Below, one piece after another: positions 24,185 through 32,349 of a DNA stretch of 62,860 bases (position 1 is its first letter; every line of letters begins with the position of its first letter). Source of the stretch: Chloroflexota bacterium (lineage in GTDB: Bacteria; Chloroflexota; UBA6077; JACCZL01). Where the stretch lies: NCBI GenBank assembly GCA_020850535.1, contig JADZEM010000031.1:1-62860 (forward strand). Reading direction: 5' to 3'. The position numbers and the translations under genes were made by a program. Under the pieces are notes generated by a model. It did not search any database and had not been told where the DNA came from. It saw nothing but the letters and a program-made list of their open reading frames with translations.

Positions 24185-25219
24185 ATGACGCGATTCGCGA
24201 ACCTGCCACTCTTGCCGACCACGGTGGTCGGCTCTCACGGCAAGGCCAGCTGGTGGTTTGCCGGCGTCCGCGAGCACGAGAAGGGCGTCTGGGGTGAAGG
24301 CGACCTTGCCGAGATGCTGGACGACGCCGCCGACACGGCCATCCGCGACATGACCAAGGCCGGCATCGACGTGATCACGGACGGCGAGGTGCGCCGCCTG
24401 GATGGGTACGTCGACTCGTACTACACCATCATCAAGAACATCCAGCCCATCGAGATCAAGCGCAAGGACGGCCCCTGGGGCTACGACCAGCAGACGCGCT
24501 ACGTCGCGACGGGCAAGATCGACGTCCCGGAGGGCGGCCTCGGGATCATCGACGAGTTCAAGTACGGGATGGCGCACTCCGACAAGCCGCTCAAGGCGAC
24601 GTGCGCCGGGCCGCTGACGTTCGGCTCCCGCATCCACCCCGGTGACCAGTACAAGGGCACGGTGGACATCGCCGAGCGGTTCTGCGAGGTCATCAACGAG
24701 GAGTTGAAGGGGCTCGTCGCCGCCGGCGCCGAGTTCATCCAGATCGACGAGCCGGCCCGTGGCAACGTCTCCGGCGAGGAGATGGCCCGCCTCTTCAACA
24801 AGGCGACCGAGGGCGTCAAGGCGAAGCTGGCGTTCCACATCTGCTTCGGCAATCGCTTCGGGCGTGGCCGGTTCCAGCGGACCTATGCCAACTACTTCCC
24901 CGGCGCGCTGGAGGCGAAGACCGACCAGTTCGTGCTGGAGTTCGCCAGCCGCGAGATGTCCGAGATCGAGAAGGTCGGCGAGTGGCTGAGCGACGGCCGC
25001 GAGCTTGGCGCGGGCCTGGTGGACGTGAAATCGTTCTACACCGACACCGCCGAGGACGTGGCCGGCCGCATCCACCAGACGCTGAAGCACGTCAAGGCGG
25101 AGAAGCTCTGGCTGAACCCGGACTGCGGCTTCGGGTGGAGCCCGCGCTACATGTGCAACCAGAAGATCGGGGCACTGGCGGCCGGCGCCCGGCTCGCCCG
25201 GAAGCAGCTGGGCCTGTAA
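24185..25219 (+). CDS. MetE-like cobalamin-independent methionine synthase domain protein
   Basis: This is a 344-residue protein with only the C-terminal catalytic barrel of MetE. The zinc ligands are all present: His218, Cys220 (FHICFG), Glu252 (FVLEF) and Cys314 (LNPDCGFGW); the conserved EPARG block is IDEPARGN. The stand-alone short form is typical of archaea and Chloroflexota (core-MetE-like) and need not use methyltetrahydrofolate; it may use methylcobalamin or another methyl donor. ATG 24185 follows GGAGGG. It closes the cluster begun by the ABC importer, and a strong terminator follows. Whether it makes methionine or demethylates a substrate is undecided. Confidence 0.85.
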   Translation: MTRFANLPLLPTTVVGSHGKASWWFAGVREHEKGVWGEGDLAEMLDDAADTAIRDMTKAGIDVITDGEVRRLDGYVDSYYTIIKNIQPIEIKRKDGPWGYDQQTRYVATGKIDVPEGGLGIIDEFKYGMAHSDKPLKATCAGPLTFGSRIHPGDQYKGTVDIAERFCEVINEELKGLVAAGAEFIQIDEPARGNVSGEEMARLFNKATEGVKAKLAFHICFGNRFGRGRFQRTYANYFPGALEAKTDQFVLEFASREMSEIEKVGEWLSDGRELGAGLVDVKSFYTDTAEDVAGRIHQTLKHVKAEKLWLNPDCGFGWSPRYMCNQKIGALAAGARLARKQLGL

Positions 25220-25250
25220 GCTCCGCTGCTTGACCCCGGTCTTGACTCTG

Positions 25251-25284
25251 GCCCCCCTCCCGGTTCTGGGAGGGGGGCTTTCCC
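25251..25284 (+). terminator. Intrinsic terminator after MetE-like gene
   Basis: GCCCCCCTCCC (25251-25261) pairs perfectly with 25268-25278 across a 6-base loop and is followed by TTTCCC. It ends the cluster and separates it from the response regulator. Confidence 0.75.
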
Positions 25285-25320
25285 ATCCCGACCGCTGTCT
25301 GGCGGGCGTTGACATTGGTG

Positions 25321-25698
25321 ATGGCAAGAATACTCGTAGCCGACGACGCCGCGATGCTCCGCTATCTGGCCTGCCGGTCGCTGGATGGACACCAGACGAT
25401 CCAGGCAGAGGACGGCGAGGAGGCGCTCGCGCTCATCAAAGAGCACCGGCCCCGAATCGTCATCCTCGACTGGATGATGCCGAAGCTGAGCGGCGTTGAG
25501 GTCTGCCGAGCCATCCGCGCCGATCCCGACCTTGCCGGGATCCAGATCATCGTGATGACGGCCCGGACCGGCTTCGACTCGGAGAACGAGGCGCTGGAAG
25601 CCGGCGTCGACCACTTTATCGCCAAGCCACTGATGCCGCGCCAGCTCTCGATGCTGGTGGAGCGCATCCTGGCCGGCCAGCGCCGCCGCCCCGCCTGA
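25321..25698 (+). CDS. Single-domain response regulator
   Basis: This is a receiver domain of 125 residues with no output domain. The acidic pair VADDAA near the N-terminus, the phosphoacceptor Asp in VILDWMMPKLSG, the Thr in MTART and Lys in AKPL are all in place. The ATG at 25321 has weak ribosome sequence; a TTG at 25309 is an alternative four codons earlier. It lies alone between a terminator and the enolase-superfamily gene; no kinase is visible. Such CheY-like proteins act by binding partners, and with the nearby chemoreceptor remnant at 27054 one might think of chemotaxis, but there is no direct link. Confidence 0.9.
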   Translation: MARILVADDAAMLRYLACRSLDGHQTIQAEDGEEALALIKEHRPRIVILDWMMPKLSGVEVCRAIRADPDLAGIQIIVMTARTGFDSENEALEAGVDHFIAKPLMPRQLSMLVERILAGQRRRPA

Positions 25699-25766
25699 CC
25701 GCTGGCCGCCCCGCCTGACCGCTGGCCGCCCCGCCCCACCGCTGGCCGCCCCGCCTGACCGCTGGC
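25681..25766. repeat. 20-bp direct repeats after the response regulator
   Basis: Three units of GCTGGCCGCCCCGCCTGACC type lie at 25701-25720, 25721-25740 and 25741-25760, with a partial unit overlapping the end of the response-regulator gene, whose TGA stop lies in the repeat, and a fraying copy at 25761. They lie between two plus-strand genes. Confidence 0.85.
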
Positions 25767-25825
25767 AGCGTGCCGCCGGCCGTGCGCCGTGATACCCTCG
25801 CGCTGTCCGTGGGAGGGTTGCCGCC

Positions 25826-26950
25826 ATGAAGATCCGCGAGATCCGCTCGATTCCGCTGATGGGGCGCACGCCGCAGGGCGGCTGGGATCATGATGTTGAT
25901 CCCGAGGAGAACCTGCACACGCTGGTGCATATCCTGACCGACGAGGGCGTGGACGGCATCGGCAGCGTCTACACCAGCCAGGCGCTGGTGGAGGGCGGCC
26001 TCAAGCTGGTCCGCCCGTGGTGCATCGGCGATTCGGCCATCGAGCCGGAGCGCGTGACCGAAAAGCTGCGCCAGATGGCGTTCTGGCAGGGACGCGGCGG
26101 CGCCGTCGAGCACGCCATCAGCGGCATCGACATCGCGCTCTGGGACATTCTCGGCAAGGTCAGCGGCCAGCCGGTCGCACGGCTGCTGGGCGGCTGCTAC
26201 CGTGACCGCATCAAGCCGTACGGCTCGATCCTCTTCGACGAGCCGCCGAAGCTGCGGGACACCTTGCAGGAGGTGGTCGGCCGGGGCTTCCGAGCGATCA
26301 AGCTGGGATGGCGGCCGTTCGGACGGGTCGACAGCAAGACCGACCGGCTGCTGATGGAGACGGCCCGCAACGCTGTCGGACCGGATGTCGAGCTGATGGT
26401 GGACGCCGGCGGCAGCGAGGCGTTCTGGCCGCACGGCTACAAGTGGGCGCTCCAGACGGCGAAGATGCTGGCCGAGTTCGACGTGGTCTGGTTCGAGGAG
26501 GCGCTCCCCCCGGACGATATCGAGGGCTTCATCACGCTGACCGAGCACGCGCCGCTGCCGATCTCGACCGGCGAGGTCCTCACCCGCCGCCAGACGTTCG
26601 TGCCGTGGATCGAGCGGCGGGCCGTGGACATCATCCAGCCCGACTGTACGAAGGTTGGCGGGCTGTCAGAGTCGCGACGTATCGCCTGGATGGCCTACGA
26701 CCACAACGTGACCTTTGTGCCCCACGGCTGGAACACGGCGGTCGGGCTGGCCGCCGACCTGCAACTGGTCGCCTCGCTGCCGGTGGCCCGCTACGTGGAG
26801 TACCTGACGCCCTCGCCGTACATCGAGGAGATCGTGCAGACGCCGTTCAGGCTCGACGCCGACGGCATGCTGCCGATCCCGACGGCCCCGGGCCTGGGCC
26901 TCGACCTCGACTGGGACGGCATCCGGCGGTTCTCACGGACTGCTGACTGA
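25826..26950 (+). CDS. Enolase-superfamily dehydratase or racemase
   Basis: This is a 374-residue member of the mandelate racemase/muconate lactonizing group. The fold has the N-terminal capping domain and barrel. Catalytic and metal residues are visible: Lys159 (FRAIKLGW), metal ligands Asp193 (MVDAGG), Glu224 (WFEEAL), Glu250 (STGEV) and the C-terminal His300 (PHGW). The His position and EEAL motif fit acid-sugar dehydratases of the mandelate racemase subgroup, but the substrate is not evident. ATG 25826 has GGGAGGG 8 bases upstream. A second enolase-superfamily gene lies at 50566. Confidence 0.9.
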   Translation: MKIREIRSIPLMGRTPQGGWDHDVDPEENLHTLVHILTDEGVDGIGSVYTSQALVEGGLKLVRPWCIGDSAIEPERVTEKLRQMAFWQGRGGAVEHAISGIDIALWDILGKVSGQPVARLLGGCYRDRIKPYGSILFDEPPKLRDTLQEVVGRGFRAIKLGWRPFGRVDSKTDRLLMETARNAVGPDVELMVDAGGSEAFWPHGYKWALQTAKMLAEFDVVWFEEALPPDDIEGFITLTEHAPLPISTGEVLTRRQTFVPWIERRAVDIIQPDCTKVGGLSESRRIAWMAYDHNVTFVPHGWNTAVGLAADLQLVASLPVARYVEYLTPSPYIEEIVQTPFRLDADGMLPIPTAPGLGLDLDWDGIRRFSRTAD

Positions 26951-26985
26951 ACCGAAGCTGCCGGTGACTGAACCGAAGCTGCCAG
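26944..26985. repeat. Two 21-bp direct repeats at the gene end
   Basis: TGACTGAACCGAAGCTGCC begins at 26944, inside the last codons of the enolase-superfamily gene, and repeats at 26965 with one base changed over 21. The stop TGA is part of the first unit. Confidence 0.85.
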
Positions 26986-27011
26986 TTTGTCCTGTCTGCG
27001 ACGGGACAAAC
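26985..27011. terminator. Hairpin after the enolase-superfamily gene
   Basis: GTTTGTCCTGTC at 26985-26996 pairs with 27000-27011 in eleven Watson-Crick pairs and one wobble around a 3-base loop. There is no T run, so it may stabilise the mRNA end rather than terminate. Confidence 0.5.
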
Positions 27012-27053
27012 CGGCGCCCCGATCCACACGTGCTCTTGCGTTAGACCAGACAG

Positions 27054-27119
27054 GATGTCGCAGAGCAGACAAACCTCCTCGGACTGAACGCGGCCATTGA
27101 GGCGGCCCGCGCCGGCGAG
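27054..27119 (+). pseudogene. Remnant of a chemoreceptor signalling tip
   Basis: Twenty-two codons encode [18 protein letters not shown] followed by RAGE, which matches the highly conserved hairpin tip of methyl-accepting chemotaxis proteins (consensus [21 protein letters not shown]). Only one substitution from the consensus core (Ala to Gly) is seen. Just after the GE the frame diverges from the expected QGRGF continuation into unrelated sequence, and no start codon or membrane region precedes it. It is a small fragment of a former receptor gene, and the flanks are non-coding. Confidence 0.7.
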
Positions 27120-27455
27120 TACTGGACGTGGGCGACCCGTCCGCGGACTGGGACATCGTGCCCTCGCCTACCGAGGCTCCGGCACAACCTCCCCGAGCGC
27201 CCGGCGGATGGCGCGGGTCACCTGGCCGAGCAGGATCGGTGGAACGGGTCGTCCAAGCGGCCCGTCTGTCAGAAATGACACGTGCAGCGTGGTGATCTCC
27301 TCGCAGAAGAGCACGCTGTCATGGAACAGGTCCCAGGCGCCAGCACGAATCGGCACCCGAGTCGGACCGGTCAATTCACCGCCGGCGGTAACAATCGTCG
27401 GGGCTCACCTCGACGATTGGAGGAGCGCTACTGGCGGTGCGCCATCGACTCCGGT
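27120..27455. other. Decayed region with an unrecognised open frame
   Basis: This stretch lies between the chemoreceptor remnant and the DinB remnant. A minus-strand frame at 27168-27374 encodes about 68 residues (AWDLFHDSVLFCEEITTLHV) with protein-like composition, but no start context, no recognised family and no neighbours. It may be a further remnant. Nothing else is seen. Confidence 0.35.
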
Positions 27456-27571
27456 CTACTCACCAGTCTGGCCATCAGTGAACTCGCGCATGAAGTCGGC
27501 ATGGCCATTGTGGCGGGCCGTCTCCTGGATCATGTGCACCAGGATTCGACGGAGCGGCCGTGTCAGGCAAG
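27456..27571 (-). pseudogene. Remnant of a DinB-family (DUF664) gene
   Basis: The minus strand from about 27571 to the TAG at 27456-27458 encodes a C-terminal fragment, [20 protein letters not shown] followed by FMREFTDG, which matches the end of DinB/DUF664 proteins ([20 protein letters not shown]). The HxxxH metal site is partly preserved (His at HM, RHNGH). Upstream the frame lacks the rest of the roughly 170-residue protein. It is a truncated relic, perhaps broken during the same rearrangement as the chemoreceptor fragment. Confidence 0.65.
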
Positions 27572-27776
27572 TTTCAGGCAGAAATTGCCGGCAGGTCGTA
27601 CGGAGACACCGTACGATTGGTGTGGCAGGGCTGGCGGCCGACCGGGTCGCTGATGACCGGTTGGGGGCGGGCGGCGCCGCCTCTCAGGGCGTGAACGAGA
27701 CGTCCAGCCTCCGCCGAGAGGTCGGCCGGCCGCCAGCCTCTCCCGACGCTGATCTCCCTGGCACGAGGTGCTGGCT

Positions 27777-30700
27777 ATGGCGCTGACCCGGCTCGCCATC
27801 ATTCGGCCGCTCGCCATCCTGATGCTGATCCTGAGCATTGTGCTGATGGGTGCGGTCTCGTACACGCGGATGCGGGTCGACCGCTTCCCCGCCATCAGCT
27901 TCCCGGCCGTCTTCGTCTCGATCCCGTACGCCGGGGCCTCCCCGAGCGACGTCGAAGACCTCGTGGTGAAGCCGGCCGAGAACGCCGTGGCCGGGCTGGC
28001 TGGCGTCAACACCATCTCGTCAACCTCATCCGAGGGCTTCGGCAGCATCAACATTCAGTTCGTGGAGGACGCCGACGTCAACCAGGCGGCGATGGACGTC
28101 GAGCGCAGGATCGCGGCGATCCGTGGCCGGCTGCCTGACGGTGTCGGCGATCCATCCATCGTCAAGGCAGACGCCTCGGCCCAGCCGATCGTGAACGTCG
28201 CCCTCTCGGGACCGCAATCGCTTGTCGATCTCTACCAGTTGGCGAACGACACGGTCCTGCCGGCCCTCCAGTCGTCCGATGGCGTCGCCGACGTGACGAT
28301 GTCTGGCGGCCTGCAGCGCGAGGTCCACGTCGAAGTCGACCAGCAGCGGTTGCAGGCGTACGGCGTCTCGCTGCAAACGCTGCAGACCGTGCTCGCTCGC
28401 GAGAACGTCAGCCAGCCGGGCGGCGTGGTGACGAGCGGCTCCAACACGCGCGACGTGCGGACCCAGAGCCAGCTCACCGGCCTGGACGACATCCGCAGCC
28501 TGACCATCCAGACCACGCCCGTCCTTGTGAAGGTCGATGACGTGGCGACCGTCACCGACTCGACCGCCGATCAGACCCGTATGCAGCGCCTGAACGGCAA
28601 GGACGCCATCGGGTTTTCCGTCACCAAGCAGTCCGACGCGAACAGCGTCCAGGTGGCAGACAATGTCAAGGCCACGCTCGCGCGGCTTCAGTCGCGCCTG
28701 CCGGCCGGCAGTCAGCTCTCCGTCACCAACGATACGTCCGTGTTCACCCGGCGCGCACTCTCCGGCGTCATCGACGATCTCCAGATCGGCGTCATTCTGA
28801 CGGGCATCGTTTTGCTGCTGTTCCTGCACACCTGGCGGAACACGCTGATCGTGCTGCTGGCGATCCCCACCTCGCTGATCTCGACCTTCCTGGTGATGTA
28901 CTTCCTCGGGTTCAGCCTGGACATCGTCTCGTTGATGGCGCTGGCGCTGACCATCGGCATCCTCGTGGACGACTCGATTGTGGTGCTGGAGAACATCACC
29001 CGCCACCTGGAGCACGGCGAGAACGCCCGTGACGCCGCGTTCAGGGGCCGCACCGAGATCGGGATGGCCGCCATTGCGATCACGCTGGTGGACGTGGTCG
29101 TCTACCTGCCGGTCAGCTTCATGAGCGGCAACATCGGGCGGCTGTTCCGCGAGTTCGGGATCACCATCGCGGCAGCCACCCTGTTCTCGCTGTTCATCTC
29201 GTTCACGCTGACGCCGCTCCTGGCCTCACGCTGGCTGGCCCCCGGCGTACACGAGAGCGGACCGCTGGCTCGGTTCGGCGCGTTCTGGGACCGTGGGTAC
29301 GACGCCCTCGCCAGCGGCTACCGTGGCCTGCTGGCCGTCGGGCTCCGCTTCCGATGGGTCGTGGTGCTGATCGGTTTCAGCGCGCTGGCCGGCGCCCTGG
29401 CGATGCTCCACTACAACCTGATCGGCTCGGAGTACGTCCCCACGGAGGACGACGGCCAGTTCACCATCAGCATGTCCCTTCCGCCCGGCACCTCGCTCCA
29501 GGCCACGGACGCCGTGACGCGGCGGCTGGAGCAGTTGCTCGGGCAGGTGCCGGAGATTCGCACCGTGTTCACGACGGTCGGGAGCGGCGGCGGCTTCGGC
29601 GGCGGCTCGACCAGCTCACGGAACGCCCAGATCGCCGTGCAGCTGGTGGACAAGAGCGAGCGCAGTCGCTCCGTACAGCAGGTGCTGGCCCAGGCGCGCA
29701 CCCTGTTCCGGCAGCTGCCACAGGCGCAGGTCCGGGCGACGGTCGCCAATCCGCTGGCGCAGGGCGGCGGTGGCGGCCTGACCATCCGGCTGGCCGGCGA
29801 CGATCTCGGGGCGCTCCAGCAGCTCGCCCAGCGGGTCCAGTCGGTGGTCGCGGCCACGCCGGGCGCGGTGGACGTGCAGAACAACGCCCAGGATCAGTTG
29901 CCGGAGCTGCGGGCCGTGGTGGACCGGCGGCGGCTCGACGATCTGCACCTGAGCGCATCGGCGGTGGCGACGGCCGTGCGGACGGTCATCGGCGGCACGG
30001 TGGCGACGCAGATGCACCCACCGACCGGCGACGAGGTGGACGTGCGGGTCATCGCGCCGGCCGCGCAGCGCACCGGCGACAGCATCGCCTCGATCCCGCT
30101 GTTCGGGGAAGGCGGCACGCTGGTCCGTCTGGGGCAGGTCGCCAACGTGATCGAGGACAGCGGTCCCGCCCGGATCCAGCGGACCAACCGCCAGCGGGTC
30201 ATCGAGGTCTCGGCCAACGTCGCCGGACGCTCGTTGGGCGACGTCACGCGGGACGTGCGCGCCGAGCTTGCCGGCATGCCGCTGCCGCAGGGGTACCAGC
30301 TCAGCTACGCCGGACAGGTGCAGCAGCAGGAGACGGCCTTCACGACGATCCTCCAGGCGCTGACACTCTCGGTGATCCTGGTCTACATGCTGATGGTGGC
30401 GCTCTACGAGTCGCTGCTGACGCCGCTCGCGATCATGTTCAGCCTGCCCGTGGCGCTGGTGGGGGCGTTCCTGGGGCTGTACCTGACGGGCAACACCTTC
30501 AACATCTTCTCGCTGATCGGCACGATCATGCTGATGGGGCTGGTCGGCAAGAACGCGATCCTGCTGGTGGACTTCACGGACTTGCTGCGCCGCGAAGGCA
30601 TGCCGCGCAACGAAGCGATCCTCCAGGCAGGGTACACTCGCCTCCGCCCGATCGTCATGACCTCGGCGACGGTGCTCTTCGCGATGCTGCCGCTGGCGCT

Positions 30701-31028
30701 CAAGCTGCAGGATGGCGGTGAGTCGCGCGCGCCGCTGGCCGTCGTCATCATGGGCGGCGTCCTCAGCTCGACGCTGCTGACGCTGGTGCTGGTGCCAGCG
30801 GTCTACACCATCCTTGACGACGCGAAGACGGCGCTGGAAGCGCTGTTCGGACGACTGGGGCTGCCGGTCCTACGGTTCCGCTGGCCGTGGTCGAGCACAC
30901 CCGTCCGGCAGCCGTCCCCGGCGACGGTGCAGGCCCGGGAGCCGCTCCCTGTGCGCGTCGAGCGTGACGCCGCGCCGCGCCGGCCGATCAGGATCGTGCC
31001 CGAGCGCAGCCAGTCAACGCTGGCATAG
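27777..31028 (+). CDS. RND family efflux transporter (HAE1/AcrB-like)
   Basis: This is a 1083-residue inner-membrane proton antiporter with twelve transmembrane helices and two large extracytoplasmic domains. After MALTRLAIIRPLA comes the porter-domain block PYAGASPSDVEDLVVKP; TM4 carries the proton-relay Asp pair in GILVDDSIVVLENITRH, and the conserved GLVGKNAILLVDFTD is in the C-half. ATG 27777 is preferred to GTG three codons upstream by the GAGGTG spacing. AcrB-type pumps usually need a membrane-fusion protein and an outer-membrane channel. Neither is adjacent here, which is notable if the host is a monoderm. Substrate unknown. Confidence 0.92.
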   Translation: MALTRLAIIRPLAILMLILSIVLMGAVSYTRMRVDRFPAISFPAVFVSIPYAGASPSDVEDLVVKPAENAVAGLAGVNTISSTSSEGFGSINIQFVEDADVNQAAMDVERRIAAIRGRLPDGVGDPSIVKADASAQPIVNVALSGPQSLVDLYQLANDTVLPALQSSDGVADVTMSGGLQREVHVEVDQQRLQAYGVSLQTLQTVLARENVSQPGGVVTSGSNTRDVRTQSQLTGLDDIRSLTIQTTPVLVKVDDVATVTDSTADQTRMQRLNGKDAIGFSVTKQSDANSVQVADNVKATLARLQSRLPAGSQLSVTNDTSVFTRRALSGVIDDLQIGVILTGIVLLLFLHTWRNTLIVLLAIPTSLISTFLVMYFLGFSLDIVSLMALALTIGILVDDSIVVLENITRHLEHGENARDAAFRGRTEIGMAAIAITLVDVVVYLPVSFMSGNIGRLFREFGITIAAATLFSLFISFTLTPLLASRWLAPGVHESGPLARFGAFWDRGYDALASGYRGLLAVGLRFRWVVVLIGFSALAGALAMLHYNLIGSEYVPTEDDGQFTISMSLPPGTSLQATDAVTRRLEQLLGQVPEIRTVFTTVGSGGGFGGGSTSSRNAQIAVQLVDKSERSRSVQQVLAQARTLFRQLPQAQVRATVANPLAQGGGGGLTIRLAGDDLGALQQLAQRVQSVVAATPGAVDVQNNAQDQLPELRAVVDRRRLDDLHLSASAVATAVRTVIGGTVATQMHPPTGDEVDVRVIAPAAQRTGDSIASIPLFGEGGTLVRLGQVANVIEDSGPARIQRTNRQRVIEVSANVAGRSLGDVTRDVRAELAGMPLPQGYQLSYAGQVQQQETAFTTILQALTLSVILVYMLMVALYESLLTPLAIMFSLPVALVGAFLGLYLTGNTFNIFSLIGTIMLMGLVGKNAILLVDFTDLLRREGMPRNEAILQAGYTRLRPIVMTSATVLFAMLPLALKLQDGGESRAPLAVVIMGGVLSSTLLTLVLVPAVYTILDDAKTALEALFGRLGLPVLRFRWPWSSTPVRQPSPATVQAREPLPVRVERDAAPRRPIRIVPERSQSTLA

Positions 31029-31082
31029 ACGCCCGCCCGGCCGGCACGGATGGCTGTACCGGCGTGGTACGCTCAGCGTGCC

Positions 31083-31373
31083 ATGACGACGCAGCAGGCC
31101 CTGTTCGCACACCGAGAAGAGATCCTCCGCATCGCCGTCTGCCACGGCGCGACGAATGTGTGGGTATTCGGGTCGGTCGCGCGGGGCACGGCCAGCCCCG
31201 ACAGCGATCTGGATCTGCTGATCGATGTCGGCCAGAACCCGTCGCCATGGTTTCCGGCCGGCCTGATGCTCGACCTTGAGGATCTCCTGGGGTGCAGCGT
31301 CGATGTCGCGACAGCCGATGCGCTCCACCCGCGCATCCGAGACCGTGTGTTACACGAGGCGCTGCCGCTGTGA
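31083..31373 (+). CDS. MNT-type nucleotidyltransferase
   Basis: This is a 96-residue minimal nucleotidyltransferase domain. The active-site motif WVFGSVARGTASPDSDLDLL contains GSxARG and the paired aspartates (SDLDLL) required for catalysis. The third acidic residue lies near VDVATAD. The ATG at 31083 starts MTTQQALF. Such MNT proteins are normally antitoxins next to a HEPN RNase toxin, with overlapping genes in either order. Here the stop overlaps the start of a HEPN stub by GTGA but the HEPN gene is truncated. It may be an orphan antitoxin. Confidence 0.88.
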   Translation: MTTQQALFAHREEILRIAVCHGATNVWVFGSVARGTASPDSDLDLLIDVGQNPSPWFPAGLMLDLEDLLGCSVDVATADALHPRIRDRVLHEALPL

Positions 31374-31441
31374 AGGACGTGGGACTCTATCTCGAGCATA
31401 TTCTCGACGCTGAGCGCACGAACGAGGAGGGGACATCGTGA
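31370..31441 (+). pseudogene. Truncated HEPN (DUF86) toxin stub
   Basis: The GTG at 31370 overlaps the MNT stop (GTGA) and begins VKDVGLYLEHILDAERTNEE before TGA at 31439-31441. This resembles the first helix of DUF86 HEPN toxins (MKDDRLYLxHILEAI). About 90 codons of the expected protein are missing. The stop overlaps the next gene, again as GTGA, so the remnant may merely have survived as a translational linker. Confidence 0.65.
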
Positions 31442-32079
31442 TCTACGAGCTGCGCATCTACACGGTCAAGCCCGGCACCCAGCCGGCCTTCGTCAAGCTG
31501 AACAGCGAGGTCGCGTACAAGCTGCGCGGCGACAACCACGGAACTCTGGTCGGTTGCTGGACGACCGAGATCGGGCCGCTGAACCAGTTCTTCCACCTGT
31601 GGAGCTACCCCAGCCTTGCCGAGCGCGAGACGCTGCGCGCTGGCCTCGCCACGCTGCCCGGCTGGAACGAGCAGTACGTCTCCCAGGTCCGCGACATGAT
31701 GGTGTCTCAGGAGAACGTGCTGCTCAACCTCGACGGCGATGTCGGTCTGCACCCGCCGACCGGCAAGGGCCACGTCTACGAGCTGCGGCGCTACCGCGGC
31801 ACCGGCGCGGGCATCCCCGCCTGGACGAAGCTCTTCAAGGGCGTCCTGCCGGCCCGCGAGAAGTACTCCAAGATCGTCGGGCTCTGGACCGCAGAGATCG
31901 GCAAGCTGAACGTCGCGGCGCACCTGTGGGCCTACGACGACCTGAACCACCGGGCGCAGGTGCGCGCCGCCGCGCTGGCCGATCCGGAGTGGCAGGCCTT
32001 CGTGCCGAAGGGTACCCAGTGCCTCGCGGAGATGGAGACGACTATCCTGATCCCCACGCCGATCTCGCCGATGCAGTAG
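31438..32079 (+). CDS. Tandem NIPSNAP protein
   Basis: This is a 213-residue protein with two NIPSNAP ferredoxin-like domains. The first begins MIYELRIYTVKPGTQPAF and holds HGTLVGCWTTEIGPLNQFFH; the second begins VYELRRYRGTGAGIPAW with KIVGLWTAEIGKLNVAAHLW. The WTxEIG...N pattern is repeated, consistent with an internal duplication. GTG 31438 has GGAGG 9 bases upstream and overlaps the HEPN stub stop. The hydrogenase accessory gene hypC follows convergently within 10 bases. Family function is unsettled. Confidence 0.85.
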   Translation: MIYELRIYTVKPGTQPAFVKLNSEVAYKLRGDNHGTLVGCWTTEIGPLNQFFHLWSYPSLAERETLRAGLATLPGWNEQYVSQVRDMMVSQENVLLNLDGDVGLHPPTGKGHVYELRRYRGTGAGIPAWTKLFKGVLPAREKYSKIVGLWTAEIGKLNVAAHLWAYDDLNHRAQVRAAALADPEWQAFVPKGTQCLAEMETTILIPTPISPMQ

Positions 32080-32088
32080 CGGAACGCA

Positions 32089-32349
32089 TCAGCGGGGCGC
32101 GTCCCCGCCCATCGGTGTGGACGGCAGGCCGAAGTCGTCCGCCGCAAGCTCCGCCTGCATCGCCAGCAGGGTCTCGGCCTCCTCAGCCGAGACCCGCTCC
32201 AGTACCAGCCCGGCGTGTACCAGCACGTATTCGCCAACCGTCAGATCGGGGAACGCCGCGCTGCTGGCCCAGAGCGGACCACTCTCCCAATCCACCAGCA
32301 CGCGGCCGGCTTCGATCTGCAGCACCCGACGCGGCACGGCCAGGCACAT
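32089..32349 (-). CDS. hypC: Hydrogenase assembly chaperone HypC
   Basis: This is an 86-residue HypC/HupF chaperone. The family hallmark MCLAVP is at the N-terminus, with Cys2 essential for carrying the Fe(CN)2CO precursor to the large subunit. The chain continues VLQIEAGRVLVDWESG and VGEYVLVHAGLVLERVSAEEA, typical of the OB-fold. ATG 32349 overlaps the hypA stop as TGATG, so it is coupled and the last gene of the hox/hyp operon. Other hyp genes (B, D, E, F) are not in the window and must lie elsewhere. Confidence 0.93.
   Translation of the reverse strand: MCLAVPRRVLQIEAGRVLVDWESGPLWASSAAFPDLTVGEYVLVHAGLVLERVSAEEAETLLAMQAELAADDFGLPSTPMGGDAPR

Noticed and set aside
21978-24209. A 743-codon frame opposite the aconitase gene
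   Set aside because: Antisense shadow of a conserved gene; low-complexity Arg/Ala/Asp-rich translation.
25309-25698. Response regulator with DNA-binding output
   Set aside because: The protein ends right after the receiver domain.
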